In this document: one piece after another, positions 16,536 to 26,649 of the stretch
Position numbering within the stretch: the stretch's first letter is position 1
How the letters are laid out: every line of letters starts with the position of its first letter
NCBI GenBank assembly: GCA_026418275.1
Contig: JAOABQ010000050.1
Span: 1-64,000, forward strand
Length of the DNA: 64,000 bases
Reading direction: 5' to 3'
Source: Clostridia bacterium
Lineage (GTDB): Bacteria; Bacillota; Clostridia; Acetivibrionales; DSM-2933
Made by a program: the position numbers and the translations under genes
Notes under the pieces: model-generated
Told to the model about the DNA's origin: nothing
What the model saw: the letters and a program-made list of their open reading frames with translations, nothing else
Databases searched by the model: none

Positions 16536-18701
16536 GTGGCTGCACTGGGATTAACGATAAAGAAAAGACTTTTATTTATTCTGTCTGCATTGTCCTTACT
16601 GGTAGTAGGACTTATTGTAAGGGTTGGCTGGATTCAAATTGTACAAGGTGAGTGGTACCAGCAGATGGCCTTTGTACAGCAAAATTCCGGTATGGAAATC
16701 AGCCCTAAGAGAGGAACGATCTTTGACAGGAATGGAAGAGAACTTGCATTGAGTGCGTCGGTTGAAACCATTTCTGTGAACCCCCAGGAGGTAAGAAGTT
16801 CGGGAAAGGATCCAAATTATATCTCTGAACGTTTGTCTCAAATGATTGGAATGACGAAAGAGGATATCTATAAAAAGGTTACAAAAAGAAGCCGTTATGA
16901 AAGAATTAAAAGAAAGGTCGATAAAGAAGTAGGGGATGCGGTAAGAAAGTGGAAGCAGGAAGAAAAGATTGAGGGTATATATATCATGGAGGATTCAAAA
17001 CGGTTTTACCCAAACCGGAATCTTGCTGCACACATTATTGGTTTTACCGGCGAAGACAATCAGGGATTGGATGGGATTGAAGCAACCTTCGATCAATATT
17101 TGAAGGGGGTCCCTGGGAAGATTTTAAGTGAGGTGGATGCCAAAGGCCGTGAGATCCCTTTCAATGAGGAAAAGCATATCGATCCTCAGAATGGACTGAA
17201 TGTTGTTTTAACCATTGATGAAACTATACAATATATGGCACAAAAAGTGTTGGAAAAAGCTATTGATGACAATAAAGTACTGCGTGGCGCAGCTGCAATT
17301 GTTATGGATCCAAGAAATGGGGACATTCTTGCGCTGGTTTCAAAACCGGACTTTGATCTGAATAACCCAAAGGGTCCTCCACCCGGAATGGATGCAGGCA
17401 CATGGAAAGGAAACACGGCAGAGGATATAAAAAAGCTGCAGGAAACGGTCTGGAGAAACAAGGTGGTCACGGATACCTACGAACCGGGTTCAACGTTTAA
17501 GGCGATTACTTCTGCGGCGGGGCTGGAAGAAAACGTAATCAAGCCGGATAGCCCGGTTAACGACTTTACTGTAACGGTTGGAGGATGGCCTATCAACTGC
17601 TGGAAACCCAATGCCCATGGTAATGAAACCTTTACCGAGGGAGTATACAACTCGTGTAACCCTGTTTTTGTAAGGGTTGCACAAAGTTTGGGGACTGAAA
17701 GGTTTTATAAATATGTGAGAGGCTTTGGCTTTTACGATAAAACGAAGATAGATCTTCCTGGAGAAGCAAAAAGTATTATACATAAACGGCCAACGGAGGT
17801 AGATATGGCTACAGCCTCCTTCGGGCAGAGATTTCAGATTACGCCCATCCAGTTAATAACCTCCTATGCAGCCATTGCCAATGGCGGTACCCTCTTAAAA
17901 CCGCGGCTGGTAAAGGAACTGACAGATGATGAGGGGAATGTGGTAAAGAGATTTGAACCGCAGGTTGTGAGAAATGTAATATCCAAACAGACAGCCGATA
18001 CAATGAAGGAAATTCTTGAGGGCGTTGTTTCTGTAGGAACAGGGAAGAATGCCTATGTAAAAGGGTTTAGAGTTGCAGGTAAGACCGGAACTTCAGAAAC
18101 AACCGAAAAAGGAAGATATATTGCTTCTTTCTCAGCCTTTGCCCCGGCAGACAATCCGGAAATTTGCGCGCTTGTAATACTGGATTATCCGGATGTTTAT
18201 CCCCATACAGGCGGGATGATTGCAGCACCGGTAGCCGGAAAGCTGGTAGAGGATGTGCTTACTTATTTGAATATCCAAAGGGTTTATACCGAAAAGGATA
18301 AGGAACTGATGCTGGAGGAAGTAATGGTTCCGGATGTCCGGAATATGACCATAAAGGATGCTGAGAAATTATTTAAGGAGCATGAATTGACTTATAAAAT
18401 AGAAGGAAATGGGAATGATAAAAGTGCTGTTATTGTTGAACAATTGCCTAAACCTGGAGCGAGTGTTCAAAAGAAATCTGTTGTTATATTATATACAGGT
18501 AAGGTGAAAGAGACGATAGTCTTAATGCCCGACCTTACAAGCAAAAGTATTCCGGAAGCGACTGAAGTATTAAAGCGTATGGGTGTGAATATAAAAGTAC
18601 AGGGCTTGGGAGAGGCTGTAGACCAAAGTGTCAAGCCGGGGACCAAAATAGCGAAGGGTCAGGTTGTAGAAGTTTTGTTTAAACATCTCAATACTGAATA
18701 A
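16536..18701 (+). CDS. spoVD: Class B penicillin-binding protein, SpoVD type, with two PASTA domains
   Basis: A 721-residue peptidoglycan transpeptidase. It has one N-terminal membrane helix (about 12-32), a PBP dimerisation domain (about 50-215) and a transpeptidase domain with the three active-site motifs: STFK (Ser-319, Lys-322), SCN (Ser-373) and KTGTSE (Lys-516). Two C-terminal PASTA domains lie at about 595-655 and 660-718. The PASTA tail and position fit SpoVD/PBP2B of spore formers, where the enzyme cross-links septal or spore cortex peptidoglycan with FtsW/SpoVE. Only one class B gene occurs in this cluster, so it may serve vegetative division as well. The GTG start follows GAGGGA. 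Confidence 0.93.
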   Translation: MAALGLTIKKRLLFILSALSLLVVGLIVRVGWIQIVQGEWYQQMAFVQQNSGMEISPKRGTIFDRNGRELALSASVETISVNPQEVRSSGKDPNYISERLSQMIGMTKEDIYKKVTKRSRYERIKRKVDKEVGDAVRKWKQEEKIEGIYIMEDSKRFYPNRNLAAHIIGFTGEDNQGLDGIEATFDQYLKGVPGKILSEVDAKGREIPFNEEKHIDPQNGLNVVLTIDETIQYMAQKVLEKAIDDNKVLRGAAAIVMDPRNGDILALVSKPDFDLNNPKGPPPGMDAGTWKGNTAEDIKKLQETVWRNKVVTDTYEPGSTFKAITSAAGLEENVIKPDSPVNDFTVTVGGWPINCWKPNAHGNETFTEGVYNSCNPVFVRVAQSLGTERFYKYVRGFGFYDKTKIDLPGEAKSIIHKRPTEVDMATASFGQRFQITPIQLITSYAAIANGGTLLKPRLVKELTDDEGNVVKRFEPQVVRNVISKQTADTMKEILEGVVSVGTGKNAYVKGFRVAGKTGTSETTEKGRYIASFSAFAPADNPEICALVILDYPDVYPHTGGMIAAPVAGKLVEDVLTYLNIQRVYTEKDKELMLEEVMVPDVRNMTIKDAEKLFKEHELTYKIEGNGNDKSAVIVEQLPKPGASVQKKSVVILYTGKVKETIVLMPDLTSKSIPEATEVLKRMGVNIKVQGLGEAVDQSVKPGTKIAKGQVVEVLFKHLNTE

Positions 18702-18721
18702 AAGAAAAGAGGAGGGGTAAG

Positions 18722-20167
18722 ATGCTATTAAAAGAACTTTTGGAGGACCTTCAAAGGATAGAAACTAAAGGAGACTTAAACATTGACATTAAAGGAATAG
18801 CATATGATTCCAGAAAAGTGGCAGCGAATTTTCTATTTGTTTGCATAGAAGGGTTTAAGGTGGATGGTCACCAGTTTATAAACACTGCTATTGAAAATGG
18901 TGCAAGGGCTTTACTGGTTCAAAAGGCGGTAGAAGTCCCTGAGGGAATTACAGTAGTGACATTAGAGGATACACGGTTTGCGCTTTCCTATGTTTCGGAT
19001 AAATATTTCGGGCACCCTTCGGGTAAATTCAATTTGGTTGGTGTAACCGGTACGAAGGGTAAAACAACGACAACCTATATGATTAAGTCTGTCTTGGAGG
19101 AAGAGAAACAAAAGGTAGGCTTAATAGGAACCATTGTCAATTCAATTGGAAATGAGATTATTCCTGCCGAGAGAACAACGCCTGAATCCTATGATCTGCA
19201 AGCTTTGTTTTCGGAGATGGTTGAAAAAAAGGTTGAAAGCGTTGTGATGGAAGTTTCGTCCCATGCCCTTGAACTTCACCGGGTGAGCTGCGGTGAATAT
19301 GATATCGGTATTTTTACAAACCTGTCCAGAGATCACTTGGATTTCCATGAAACCTTTGAAAATTATTTGAATGCGAAAATAAAGCTTTTTGGAATGTGTA
19401 AAAAAGGCCTGGTGAACATTGACAGCCAATATGGGGAAGAAGTAATCCGAAAAGCCAAGTGTGAAGTATTTACCTATGGAATTGAAAAGGATGCAGATAT
19501 AAAGGCAACCAACATCAAGACACATCCAAACAGTGTAGAATTTTATATTGCGACACCGTGGGGAAATGGCGAGATCAAGGTGAATATTCCCGGAATTTTC
19601 ACTGTTTATAATGCGCTTTCCGCTATTGGTGTCTGTCTATTAATGGGCGTTCCTATGGATGTTATAAAAAAGGGAATGTTGGGTGTAAAGGTTCCCGGCC
19701 GGTCTGAAGTCATTGATACCGGAAGGGATTTCACAATTATTATTGATTATGCCCATTCACCGGATAGCCTTGAAAACATATTAACAACAGTTAAAAACTA
19801 TGCGCCGGGAAGGGTGGTTTCGGTTTTTGGCTGCGGCGGAGACAGAGACCGGACCAAAAGGCCTATTATGGGTGAGATCTCGGGAAAGATTGCGGATTAT
19901 ACCGTTATAACTTCAGATAACCCAAGAACAGAGGACCCGGTAAGTATTTTGAAAGATATAGAAGAAGGGATTAAAAAGACAAAAGGTGAGTATACCGTGA
20001 TCACCGACCGGCGTGAAGCAATCAAATCCTCTATTGTCAACGCAAAGCCTAAAGATATTATTGTACTGGCGGGTAAAGGCCATGAAACCTACCAAATTTT
20101 TAAAGATAAAACCATTCATTTCGATGAGAGGGAAGTTGTGAAAGAAATCCTTGATGAGTTGAAGTAA
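18722..20167 (+). CDS. murE: UDP-MurNAc-L-Ala-D-Glu:meso-diaminopimelate ligase MurE
   Basis: A 481-residue ATP-dependent ligase that adds the third amino acid to the peptidoglycan stem peptide. It has an N-terminal UDP-binding domain (about 1-95), an ATPase domain with GVTGTKGKTTT near 107, and the C-terminal domain with D399-N-P-R-402. The DNPR motif marks enzymes that use meso-diaminopimelate rather than lysine. GAGGAGGGG precedes the ATG, and it follows spoVD by 20 bases. Confidence 0.97.
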   Translation: MLLKELLEDLQRIETKGDLNIDIKGIAYDSRKVAANFLFVCIEGFKVDGHQFINTAIENGARALLVQKAVEVPEGITVVTLEDTRFALSYVSDKYFGHPSGKFNLVGVTGTKGKTTTTYMIKSVLEEEKQKVGLIGTIVNSIGNEIIPAERTTPESYDLQALFSEMVEKKVESVVMEVSSHALELHRVSCGEYDIGIFTNLSRDHLDFHETFENYLNAKIKLFGMCKKGLVNIDSQYGEEVIRKAKCEVFTYGIEKDADIKATNIKTHPNSVEFYIATPWGNGEIKVNIPGIFTVYNALSAIGVCLLMGVPMDVIKKGMLGVKVPGRSEVIDTGRDFTIIIDYAHSPDSLENILTTVKNYAPGRVVSVFGCGGDRDRTKRPIMGEISGKIADYTVITSDNPRTEDPVSILKDIEEGIKKTKGEYTVITDRREAIKSSIVNAKPKDIIVLAGKGHETYQIFKDKTIHFDEREVVKEILDELK

Positions 20168-20206
20168 TTTAAGTCCATACATTATAGAAATATGGAGGCA
20201 GCTTCG

Positions 20207-21604
20207 ATGCAGAGAATAAAATGTGAAGAGGTATTAAAAGCAGTACAGGGGGTTCTTATCAGCGGCGATTTGAAAGCGGATATTCTGAATATTTCTACCG
20301 ATTCCAGAAAGATTAATGAAGGAGATTTGTTTATTCCCATCAGCGGTGAAAAATTTGACGGTCATGACTTTATCGATGCATCCTTGGACAAAGGGGCAGC
20401 TGCAGCACTTACCCATAAAGACAAAGAGCCTGTACCCGGAAAAGTGATCATTCGCGTTGAAGATACGTTAAAAGCACTTGGAAGTATTGCTGCGTATTAC
20501 AGGCAAAAATTTAAAATTCCGGTTATCGGTGTTACCGGAAGTGTAGGAAAGACCAGCACAAAGGATATGATCGCAAGTGCGTTGAGCCACAGTTTAAAAG
20601 TCTTGAAAACGGAAGGAAACTTCAATAACGAGATCGGCTTGCCCTTAACCGTTTTTAATTTGGCCCCTCATCATGAGGCTGCTGTCATAGAAATGGGTAT
20701 GAGCGGATTCGGTGAAATCAGCCGGTTAACCAATATAGCGAAACCGGATGTGGCCGTGATAACCAATATCGGTATGTCACATATTGAAAAGCTTGGCTCA
20801 AGACAGGGGATATTAAAGGCTAAAATGGAGATACTGGAAGGATTAAGTGAAAAGGGGCTGGTTGTTTTAAACGGGGATGACCACCTTCTTTACGGTACAA
20901 AGGGGTTACTCAAGTTCAGAACTGTTTTTTACGGTATGGAAGAAGGAATGGACTACCATGCTTACAATGTGAAATCCGCAGGGGAACAGGGGACCTATTT
21001 TGAAATAGCTGTTGGAAATTCGGAATACAAAGTGCATGTACCTTCCCCGGGAGTTCATAATGTTTATAATGCACTTGCTGCCATTGCGGTGGGGAGTGAG
21101 TTGGGGGTTCCGATGGATAAAATTATTCAGGGAATCAAGGAATTTTCACCCAGCAAAATGAGGCTCAGCATTATTTCATTGAATGGCATTAAGGTAATCA
21201 ACGATGCGTATAATGCCAGCCCCAATTCTATGGAAGCTGCCATTGACGTGCTGAAGGATTTGGGAGAGGAAAACAGGACCATTGCTGTTTTGGGAGATAT
21301 GCTGGAGCTTGGGGACTGGGCTGAAAGGGCTCACCGGGATATTGGGAAATACCTGATTTCAAAACAAATTGACTACATTATAACGGTAGGAGAAAACGCA
21401 CGGGCCATAGCAAGTGAGGCGTTAACGCTAGGGGCGTCGAAAGACCGGATTTTGCCATTTCAAAATAACGATGAAATCAAAAGATTTCTTGAAGGTTTTG
21501 TGGAAGCTGGAGATACTATTTTGGTAAAGGGTTCCCGGGGGATGAAGATGGAGGAAATCGTGGAACATCTGACAAAAGTTCTTCAAAACGGTGTAAAAGA
21601 ATAA
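20207..21604 (+). CDS. murF: UDP-MurNAc-tripeptide:D-Ala-D-Ala ligase MurF
   Basis: A 465-residue Mur ligase that adds D-Ala-D-Ala to complete the pentapeptide. It has an N-terminal domain (about 1-85), an ATP-binding motif GVTGSVGKTSTKDM near 107, and the MurF motif NDAYNASPNSM near 335. An in-frame ATG five codons earlier overlaps the GGAGG ribosome site, so the start eight bases after that site was chosen. Spacing to murE is 39 bases. Confidence 0.96.
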   Translation: MQRIKCEEVLKAVQGVLISGDLKADILNISTDSRKINEGDLFIPISGEKFDGHDFIDASLDKGAAAALTHKDKEPVPGKVIIRVEDTLKALGSIAAYYRQKFKIPVIGVTGSVGKTSTKDMIASALSHSLKVLKTEGNFNNEIGLPLTVFNLAPHHEAAVIEMGMSGFGEISRLTNIAKPDVAVITNIGMSHIEKLGSRQGILKAKMEILEGLSEKGLVVLNGDDHLLYGTKGLLKFRTVFYGMEEGMDYHAYNVKSAGEQGTYFEIAVGNSEYKVHVPSPGVHNVYNALAAIAVGSELGVPMDKIIQGIKEFSPSKMRLSIISLNGIKVINDAYNASPNSMEAAIDVLKDLGEENRTIAVLGDMLELGDWAERAHRDIGKYLISKQIDYIITVGENARAIASEALTLGASKDRILPFQNNDEIKRFLEGFVEAGDTILVKGSRGMKMEEIVEHLTKVLQNGVKE

Positions 21605-21938
21605 ATAGTAGGTAAATTGATGCAAATTTATTTAAATATATGAATATACTTGGGATGTATGATATAATTGGTTAGGTTCAAGAGAAAAAAGTACACATAT
21701 GAGTTGGGATAAACCTTACACTACATATATAGCGCATAGGATTGAATTCATTCAGCTTTCTTAAGTCATCCCCAAAAGCCTTGGATGTCTGCGCATAGAA
21801 AGATTTTTAGTGCGGTTTATAAAGTTCTGGTTATACCGAAGATTTTACCGGTACATAGAATGGATCAGACCGATTCGTTTAACGGGTTTATCCCAAGTGT
21901 CAATCGTGGCTTAAGTTTTATATGTGGGGGAGAGAACA
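21605..21938 (+). other. murF-mraY intergenic region
   Basis: The region is AT-rich at first. A promoter-like TGATATAAT lies at 21660-21668. An open frame running from here into mraY in another phase has no ribosome site. No murD gene or remnant is visible. Confidence 0.5.
21660..21668 (+). promoter_or_regulatory. Extended -10 promoter element upstream of mraY
   Basis: TGATATAAT is a perfect extended -10 box, but no good -35 lies at the usual distance. It would give a leader of about 265 bases. Confidence 0.4.
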
Positions 21939-22910
21939 TTGATTTTTTCGACACAAGTTTTAACTTTTATTATTACATTTGTTATAGCACTCATTACAGG
22001 GCCAATTCTGATTCCTCTATTAACCCGGCTGAAATTCGGCCAGACAGTCAGAGATGATGGGCCTTCAACCCATTTTAAAAAGATGGGTACGCCAACCATT
22101 GGAGGGCTTATTTTTTTGATTCCGGTAATCCTTGTTTCTCTGATTTATGCACAATTTGATCAAAAAATCATTCCGCTTATCATTGCTGTCTTTGGATTTG
22201 GTGTCGTCGGCTTTATTGATGACTTTATAAAGGTAGTAAAAAAAAGAAAGGACGGTTTGTATCCAAAACAGAAGACATTTGGGCTTCTATTGGTTGCAGC
22301 TGTTTTTTCATTTTACGTTGCATATTTATCCGATATTGGAATAGATATAGATATGCCATTCATAGGTACGGTTAACTCCCTGTGGTTTTTTATTCTCTTT
22401 ACAGTAGTGCTGTTGTACGCAAGTACAAATGCGGTAAATATTACCGACGGGCTGGATGGACTTGCAGGGGGAGTTACCCTGATCGTTATGGTTTTCTTTA
22501 CGGTTTATGCCATGACCCGTGGGGAATGGGATTATATTAAAGTGTTTTCCGCTTGTGTGGCGGGTGGATGTCTGGGGTTTTTAGCATTTAATATGCATCC
22601 TGCAAAGGTTTTTATGGGAGATACAGGCTCCCTGGCACTGGGAGGGGCTGTTGGCGCAATTGCCATTATGCTTAAAATACCGTTTATCCTTTTTCTTGTC
22701 GGAGTTATCTACGTGGGTGAGACATTGTCGGTAATCATACAGGTAGCTTCTTTTAAAATAAGAGGGAAGAGAGTATTTAAAATGGCTCCCATTCACCATC
22801 ATTTTGAGCTTTCCGGGTGGAAGGAGACAAAAGTGGTGAAAATATTTTATTTAACAACAGCGCTTTGTTGTTTTGCAGCCCTTATTATTCTGGGTGTAAG
22901 ATTTATTTAA
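21939..22910 (+). CDS. mraY: Phospho-MurNAc-pentapeptide transferase MraY
   Basis: A 323-residue integral membrane enzyme that links UDP-MurNAc-pentapeptide to undecaprenyl phosphate to form lipid I. There are ten hydrophobic segments. The catalytic landmarks FIDDFIKV (Asp pair near 100), NAVNITDGLDGLAGG near 165 and FMGDTGSLALGG near 225, and the final MAPIHHHFELSGW motif, are all present. The start chosen is a TTG a few bases after GGGGGAGAG, which gives the usual N-terminus; a GTG five codons earlier overlaps that site. Confidence 0.96.
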   Translation: MIFSTQVLTFIITFVIALITGPILIPLLTRLKFGQTVRDDGPSTHFKKMGTPTIGGLIFLIPVILVSLIYAQFDQKIIPLIIAVFGFGVVGFIDDFIKVVKKRKDGLYPKQKTFGLLLVAAVFSFYVAYLSDIGIDIDMPFIGTVNSLWFFILFTVVLLYASTNAVNITDGLDGLAGGVTLIVMVFFTVYAMTRGEWDYIKVFSACVAGGCLGFLAFNMHPAKVFMGDTGSLALGGAVGAIAIMLKIPFILFLVGVIYVGETLSVIIQVASFKIRGKRVFKMAPIHHHFELSGWKETKVVKIFYLTTALCCFAALIILGVRFI

Positions 22911-22974
22911 TGCATAGAGTATAAAATAAGAGCGAATTTTTTTGTATAGATGGGGTGTTGGAGGTGCCAGAGAA

Positions 22975-24093
22975 ATGAAAAATGCGGCAAGTAAAAAGCC
23001 TTTTGATTTCTGGATTTTTATTACAGTCTTAATTTTGCTTTCAATCGGCAGCATTATGGTTTTCAGCTCAAGTGCTGCATATGCATATAACTATATGCAC
23101 GGAGATACGTATCATTTTCTTAAAAAGCAGCTCATTTGTGCAGGTATCGGTTTGGTCGCAATGTTTTTTGCCATGAATACCGACTATAGAAGGCTGGGGA
23201 AGTTTTCTCCCATTCTTCTTATCGCAAGCATGATCATGCTTGCGCTGGTTAGAATTCCTGGAATAGGTCAAAATATTAACGGAGCGTGGAGATGGTTTAA
23301 TTTAGGGCCCGGTTCCTTCCAACCTTCTGAGGTGGCAAAGCTTGCTGTCATTTTGTTTTTTTCATACAGTCTTTCAAAAAGGAGAAATGTTCTTGATAAT
23401 TTTTTCAAAGGCCTTTTTCCGTATTTAATGCTCATTGGCGCATTTGCCGGGTTACTGCTTATAGAGCCACACCTGAGCGGTACCATTATCATCGCAGGTG
23501 TTGCCTGTGTGATTTTATTTGTTGCAGGTGCAAAAATTAAGCATTTTGTCCTTTTATCCCTACCTGCGATCAGCGGTTTGGTTGTTGTAGTTTTAACCTC
23601 GCCCTACAGGCTAAATAGGGTCATGGCCTTTTTAGATCCGTGGAAAGACCCACAGGGAAGCAGCTGGCAGGTTATTCAGTCTTTATATGCCATTGGTTCG
23701 GGCGGTTTGTTTGGAAAAGGCTTGGGCAGAAGTTTACAGAAGTTTTTATATATTCCTGAACCCCACAATGATTTTATATTTTCTGTTTTAGCTGAGGAAT
23801 TAGGATTCATTGGAGTTTTAGTTGTATTGCTGCTGTTTTTAATATTTATATGGCGGGGAGTCAAGGTTTCCATGAATGCGCCGGATGTTTTCGGAAGTTT
23901 GGTTGCGATTGGAATTACATCATTAATTGCAATCCAGTTTATAATTAATGTTCTTGTTGTAACGTCTTCAATGCCGGTAACAGGGATGCCGCTTCCTTTC
24001 TTCAGTTATGGCGGAACATCATTGATATTCCTTTTGACCGGTATTGGAATACTGCTTAACATTTCGAAGTATGCAAATTATGACCGAATATGA
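22975..24093 (+). CDS. ftsW: SEDS peptidoglycan polymerase FtsW (SpoVE type)
   Basis: A 372-residue membrane protein of the SEDS family, which polymerises lipid II glycan strands together with a class B PBP. About ten hydrophobic segments are seen. Family motifs: GAWRWFNLGPGSFQPSE near 105, where the catalytic region lies, and PEPHNDFIFSVLAEELGF near 260, then GMPLPFFSYGGTS near 335. The start has GGAGGTG ten bases upstream; the longer frame includes that site. With SpoVD it should form the septal synthase. Confidence 0.95.
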   Translation: MKNAASKKPFDFWIFITVLILLSIGSIMVFSSSAAYAYNYMHGDTYHFLKKQLICAGIGLVAMFFAMNTDYRRLGKFSPILLIASMIMLALVRIPGIGQNINGAWRWFNLGPGSFQPSEVAKLAVILFFSYSLSKRRNVLDNFFKGLFPYLMLIGAFAGLLLIEPHLSGTIIIAGVACVILFVAGAKIKHFVLLSLPAISGLVVVVLTSPYRLNRVMAFLDPWKDPQGSSWQVIQSLYAIGSGGLFGKGLGRSLQKFLYIPEPHNDFIFSVLAEELGFIGVLVVLLLFLIFIWRGVKVSMNAPDVFGSLVAIGITSLIAIQFIINVLVVTSSMPVTGMPLPFFSYGGTSLIFLLTGIGILLNISKYANYDRI

Positions 24094-24104
24094 GGTGAAT
24101 GTGA

Positions 24105-25199
24105 TTGAAAGTGATCATTGCAGGTGGAGGAACTGCGGGACATATTAACCCGGGAATCGCGATCGCAAAATATATAAAAGATAAAAATAAAGAGGCAGAG
24201 ATTTTATTTATCGGAACTCAAAAAGGTCTGGAAACGAGGCTTGTACCGCGAGAGGGTTTCGAACTCCAATTGATTAAAGTAAGAGGTTTTAAAAGAAAAG
24301 TATCTGCGGATACTTTTGTAGCTTTTAAGGAACTTTTTCAAGGTCTTTATGAGGCGCGGAAAATTTTGAAAAGTTTTAAACCGGATATTGTGATCGGGAC
24401 CGGAGGGTATGTTTGCGGTCCGGTTTTATTCAATGCATCCATGATGAAAATTCCCACCCTTGTCCACGAACAAAATGCTTATCCCGGGATAACAAACAGG
24501 ATACTGGCCAGGTATGTGGACAGGGTTGCCATTAGCTTTAAGGAGTCCGAGAGATTTTTCAAATCCGCAAAGAAAATAAAACTTACAGGCAATCCTATAC
24601 GAAGTGAAATACTAAGTATTGATAAAAAAGCTGCCAGGAAAACACTAAAACTGGAGGGCAGTCAAAAACTTGTGGTGATTTTTGGGGGGAGCCGCGGTGC
24701 CGAGAGGATTAATAAAGCTGTCACCGATATGATCTTGAGATTTCATCAACCCCAAGATTTTAACATAATTTTCGCTACAGGAGAATCCATGTACCAAAAT
24801 GTGATGGAGAAGTTAAAAGCTGCCGGAAATAAGTCGGTGGAGGTTGTTCCGTATATTTATGATATGGGAACTGTAATGGCTGCTGCAGATCTTGCAGTGT
24901 GCAGGGCAGGGGCGATAACCATCAGCGAATTGACCGCATTGGGGATCCCTTCGGTCATCATTCCGTCACCTTACGTTACAGCAAACCACCAGGAGCATAA
25001 TGCGAGATCCTTGGAGAAGTTTGGTGCTGCATCGGTAATTTTGGAAAAGAATTTGAATGGCGATGTGCTGTACCGTGAAATTAAGGAACTCATAATAGAT
25101 AAAGAGCGGCTCATAAATATGTCCGAACATTCAAAAAAAATCGGCAAGAGAAATGCAGTGGAAAGTATTTATGATATGGTTAAGGAAATGATCCAATAA
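24105..25199 (+). CDS. murG: UDP-GlcNAc:lipid I N-acetylglucosaminyltransferase MurG
   Basis: A 364-residue membrane-associated GT-B glycosyltransferase that makes lipid II. The N-terminal GGGTAGHINPG (about 6-16), VIGTGGYVCGP near 100, HEQNAYPG near 125, FGGSRGAERIN near 190 and the UDP-GlcNAc site CRAGAITISEL near 268 are standard. The start is TTG, preceded by GAGGTGA that begins in the ftsW stop codon, so translation follows ftsW closely. Confidence 0.96.
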   Translation: MKVIIAGGGTAGHINPGIAIAKYIKDKNKEAEILFIGTQKGLETRLVPREGFELQLIKVRGFKRKVSADTFVAFKELFQGLYEARKILKSFKPDIVIGTGGYVCGPVLFNASMMKIPTLVHEQNAYPGITNRILARYVDRVAISFKESERFFKSAKKIKLTGNPIRSEILSIDKKAARKTLKLEGSQKLVVIFGGSRGAERINKAVTDMILRFHQPQDFNIIFATGESMYQNVMEKLKAAGNKSVEVVPYIYDMGTVMAAADLAVCRAGAITISELTALGIPSVIIPSPYVTANHQEHNARSLEKFGAASVILEKNLNGDVLYREIKELIIDKERLINMSEHSKKIGKRNAVESIYDMVKEMIQ

Positions 25200-25318
25200 T
25201 ATGGTTTACCTTTGCAATCAGGAAGGATTTTTTATTGTGATATAGAATATAGTAAAAGTTGGCGGTTGGGTGTGGGCCTGAAAAGAGATGCTCACAAATA
25301 TTCAATAAAGTAACACTT

Positions 25319-25347
25319 TTGTAAACCTGGCATAAAATAATTATATA
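25319..25347 (+). promoter_or_regulatory. Possible σA promoter of murA
   Basis: TTGTAA, a 17-bp spacer and TATATA, about 30 bases before the murA start. The 170-base gap after murG also fits a new transcription start. Confidence 0.45.
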
Positions 25348-25376
25348 GTGTACAGAGGTTTATAGAGGTGTTGACG

Positions 25377-26636
25377 ATGAGTAAATTGATTGTTATAGGT
25401 GGTTCTAAATTAAAGGGAGAAATTGTTGTTGAAGGTGCTAAGAATGCGATTCTTCCTGTATTAGCCGCAACCATACTGAATTCAGGTTTGAATGTAATTA
25501 AAAATTGCCCAAAATTAAAGGATGTAGAAGCAACCGTTAACATTTTGGAAAAAGTCGGTTGCAAAGTAAAGACCGAAGAAAATACAATCATTGTAGATTC
25601 AACCAATGTAAACAGCTATGAAATACCCGAAGAGCTTGCTACCGAAATGAGATCTTCTGTCATTTTTTTAGGAGCTTTATTGGGTAGAATGGGGAAGGTT
25701 GCCATCAGCTATCCCGGTGGATGCGAGATTGGCCCAAGACCCATTGACTTACATATTAAGGCGCTCCGGAAAATGGGAGCTGTCATACAGGAGGTACAGC
25801 ACGGTTTTATATACTGTGAGGCAGAGCGATTAAAAGGGGCAGATATTCACTTGGATTATCCCAGCGTCGGAGCCACTGAAAATGTGATGCTGGCGTCTGC
25901 TTTTGCCGATGGTGAGACGTACATACGAAATGCTGCCAAAGAGCCCGAAATTGTAGATTTACAAAACTTTTTGATTGAACTGGGTGTCAATGTTTCGGGC
26001 GCAGGGACAAATGTAATTCGGATAGTTGGCGGCAGTAAGCTAAAAAGAAGTATTGAGCATTCCATCATACCTGACCGGATTGTAGCGGGTACCTATTTGG
26101 TAGCTGCTGGGATAACAGGCGGAGATCTTACTTTGAAAAATGTAAATTCCGAGCACTTAAGTCCTGTTATATCGAACCTGAGAGAGTCAGGATGCAGAAT
26201 CAATATTAAAAGGAACCATATACATATTTCAGGCCCTGCCAGACCACGGGCTGTAGATATTATAAGGACTTTGCCGCACCCCGGGTTTCCTACCGATATG
26301 CAGGCACAGATGGTTGCATATTTGGCCGTTGCAAGGGGAACCAGTATTGTGGTGGAGACTGTTTTCGGGAGCCGGTATAAGCATGTAGAGGAGCTCCTTA
26401 GAATGGGAGCGGATATAAAACTGGAAGGAAGGCTTGCCGTAATAAACGGTGTTAGAAAACTTACAGGTGCAAGTGTGGCAGCCAAAGATTTACGGGGCGG
26501 GGCAGCGCTTGTTCTTGCAGGTCTGGCGGCCGAAGGGGAAACTACTGTAACAGGAATACACCACATCGACCGGGGCTATGAAAATATCGAAGGGAAGCTT
26601 GCTTCTGTCGGTGCGATTATAAGAAGAGAAGAGTAA
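25377..26636 (+). CDS. murA: UDP-GlcNAc 1-carboxyvinyltransferase MurA
   Basis: A 419-residue enzyme that transfers enolpyruvate from phosphoenolpyruvate to UDP-GlcNAc, the first committed step of peptidoglycan synthesis. The start is MSKLIVIGG…EGAKNA with the substrate-binding Lys-Asn. The active-site loop GGCEIGPRPIDLH carries Cys-116, the residue attacked by fosfomycin. RGGAALVLAGLAAEG near 375 is the C-terminal landmark. AGAGGTG lies six bases before the ATG; an in-frame GTG overlaps that site. Confidence 0.96.
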   Translation: MSKLIVIGGSKLKGEIVVEGAKNAILPVLAATILNSGLNVIKNCPKLKDVEATVNILEKVGCKVKTEENTIIVDSTNVNSYEIPEELATEMRSSVIFLGALLGRMGKVAISYPGGCEIGPRPIDLHIKALRKMGAVIQEVQHGFIYCEAERLKGADIHLDYPSVGATENVMLASAFADGETYIRNAAKEPEIVDLQNFLIELGVNVSGAGTNVIRIVGGSKLKRSIEHSIIPDRIVAGTYLVAAGITGGDLTLKNVNSEHLSPVISNLRESGCRINIKRNHIHISGPARPRAVDIIRTLPHPGFPTDMQAQMVAYLAVARGTSIVVETVFGSRYKHVEELLRMGADIKLEGRLAVINGVRKLTGASVAAKDLRGGAALVLAGLAAEGETTVTGIHHIDRGYENIEGKLASVGAIIRREE

Positions 26637-26649
26637 GGTGGCAAATGTG

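Noticed and set aside
21785-22057. 90-codon open frame running into mraY
   Set aside because: It overlaps the conserved mraY N-terminus in another frame and has no ribosome site.
26093-26566. 157-codon antisense frame
   Set aside because: Antisense to conserved murA sequence; a shadow of its codon pattern.
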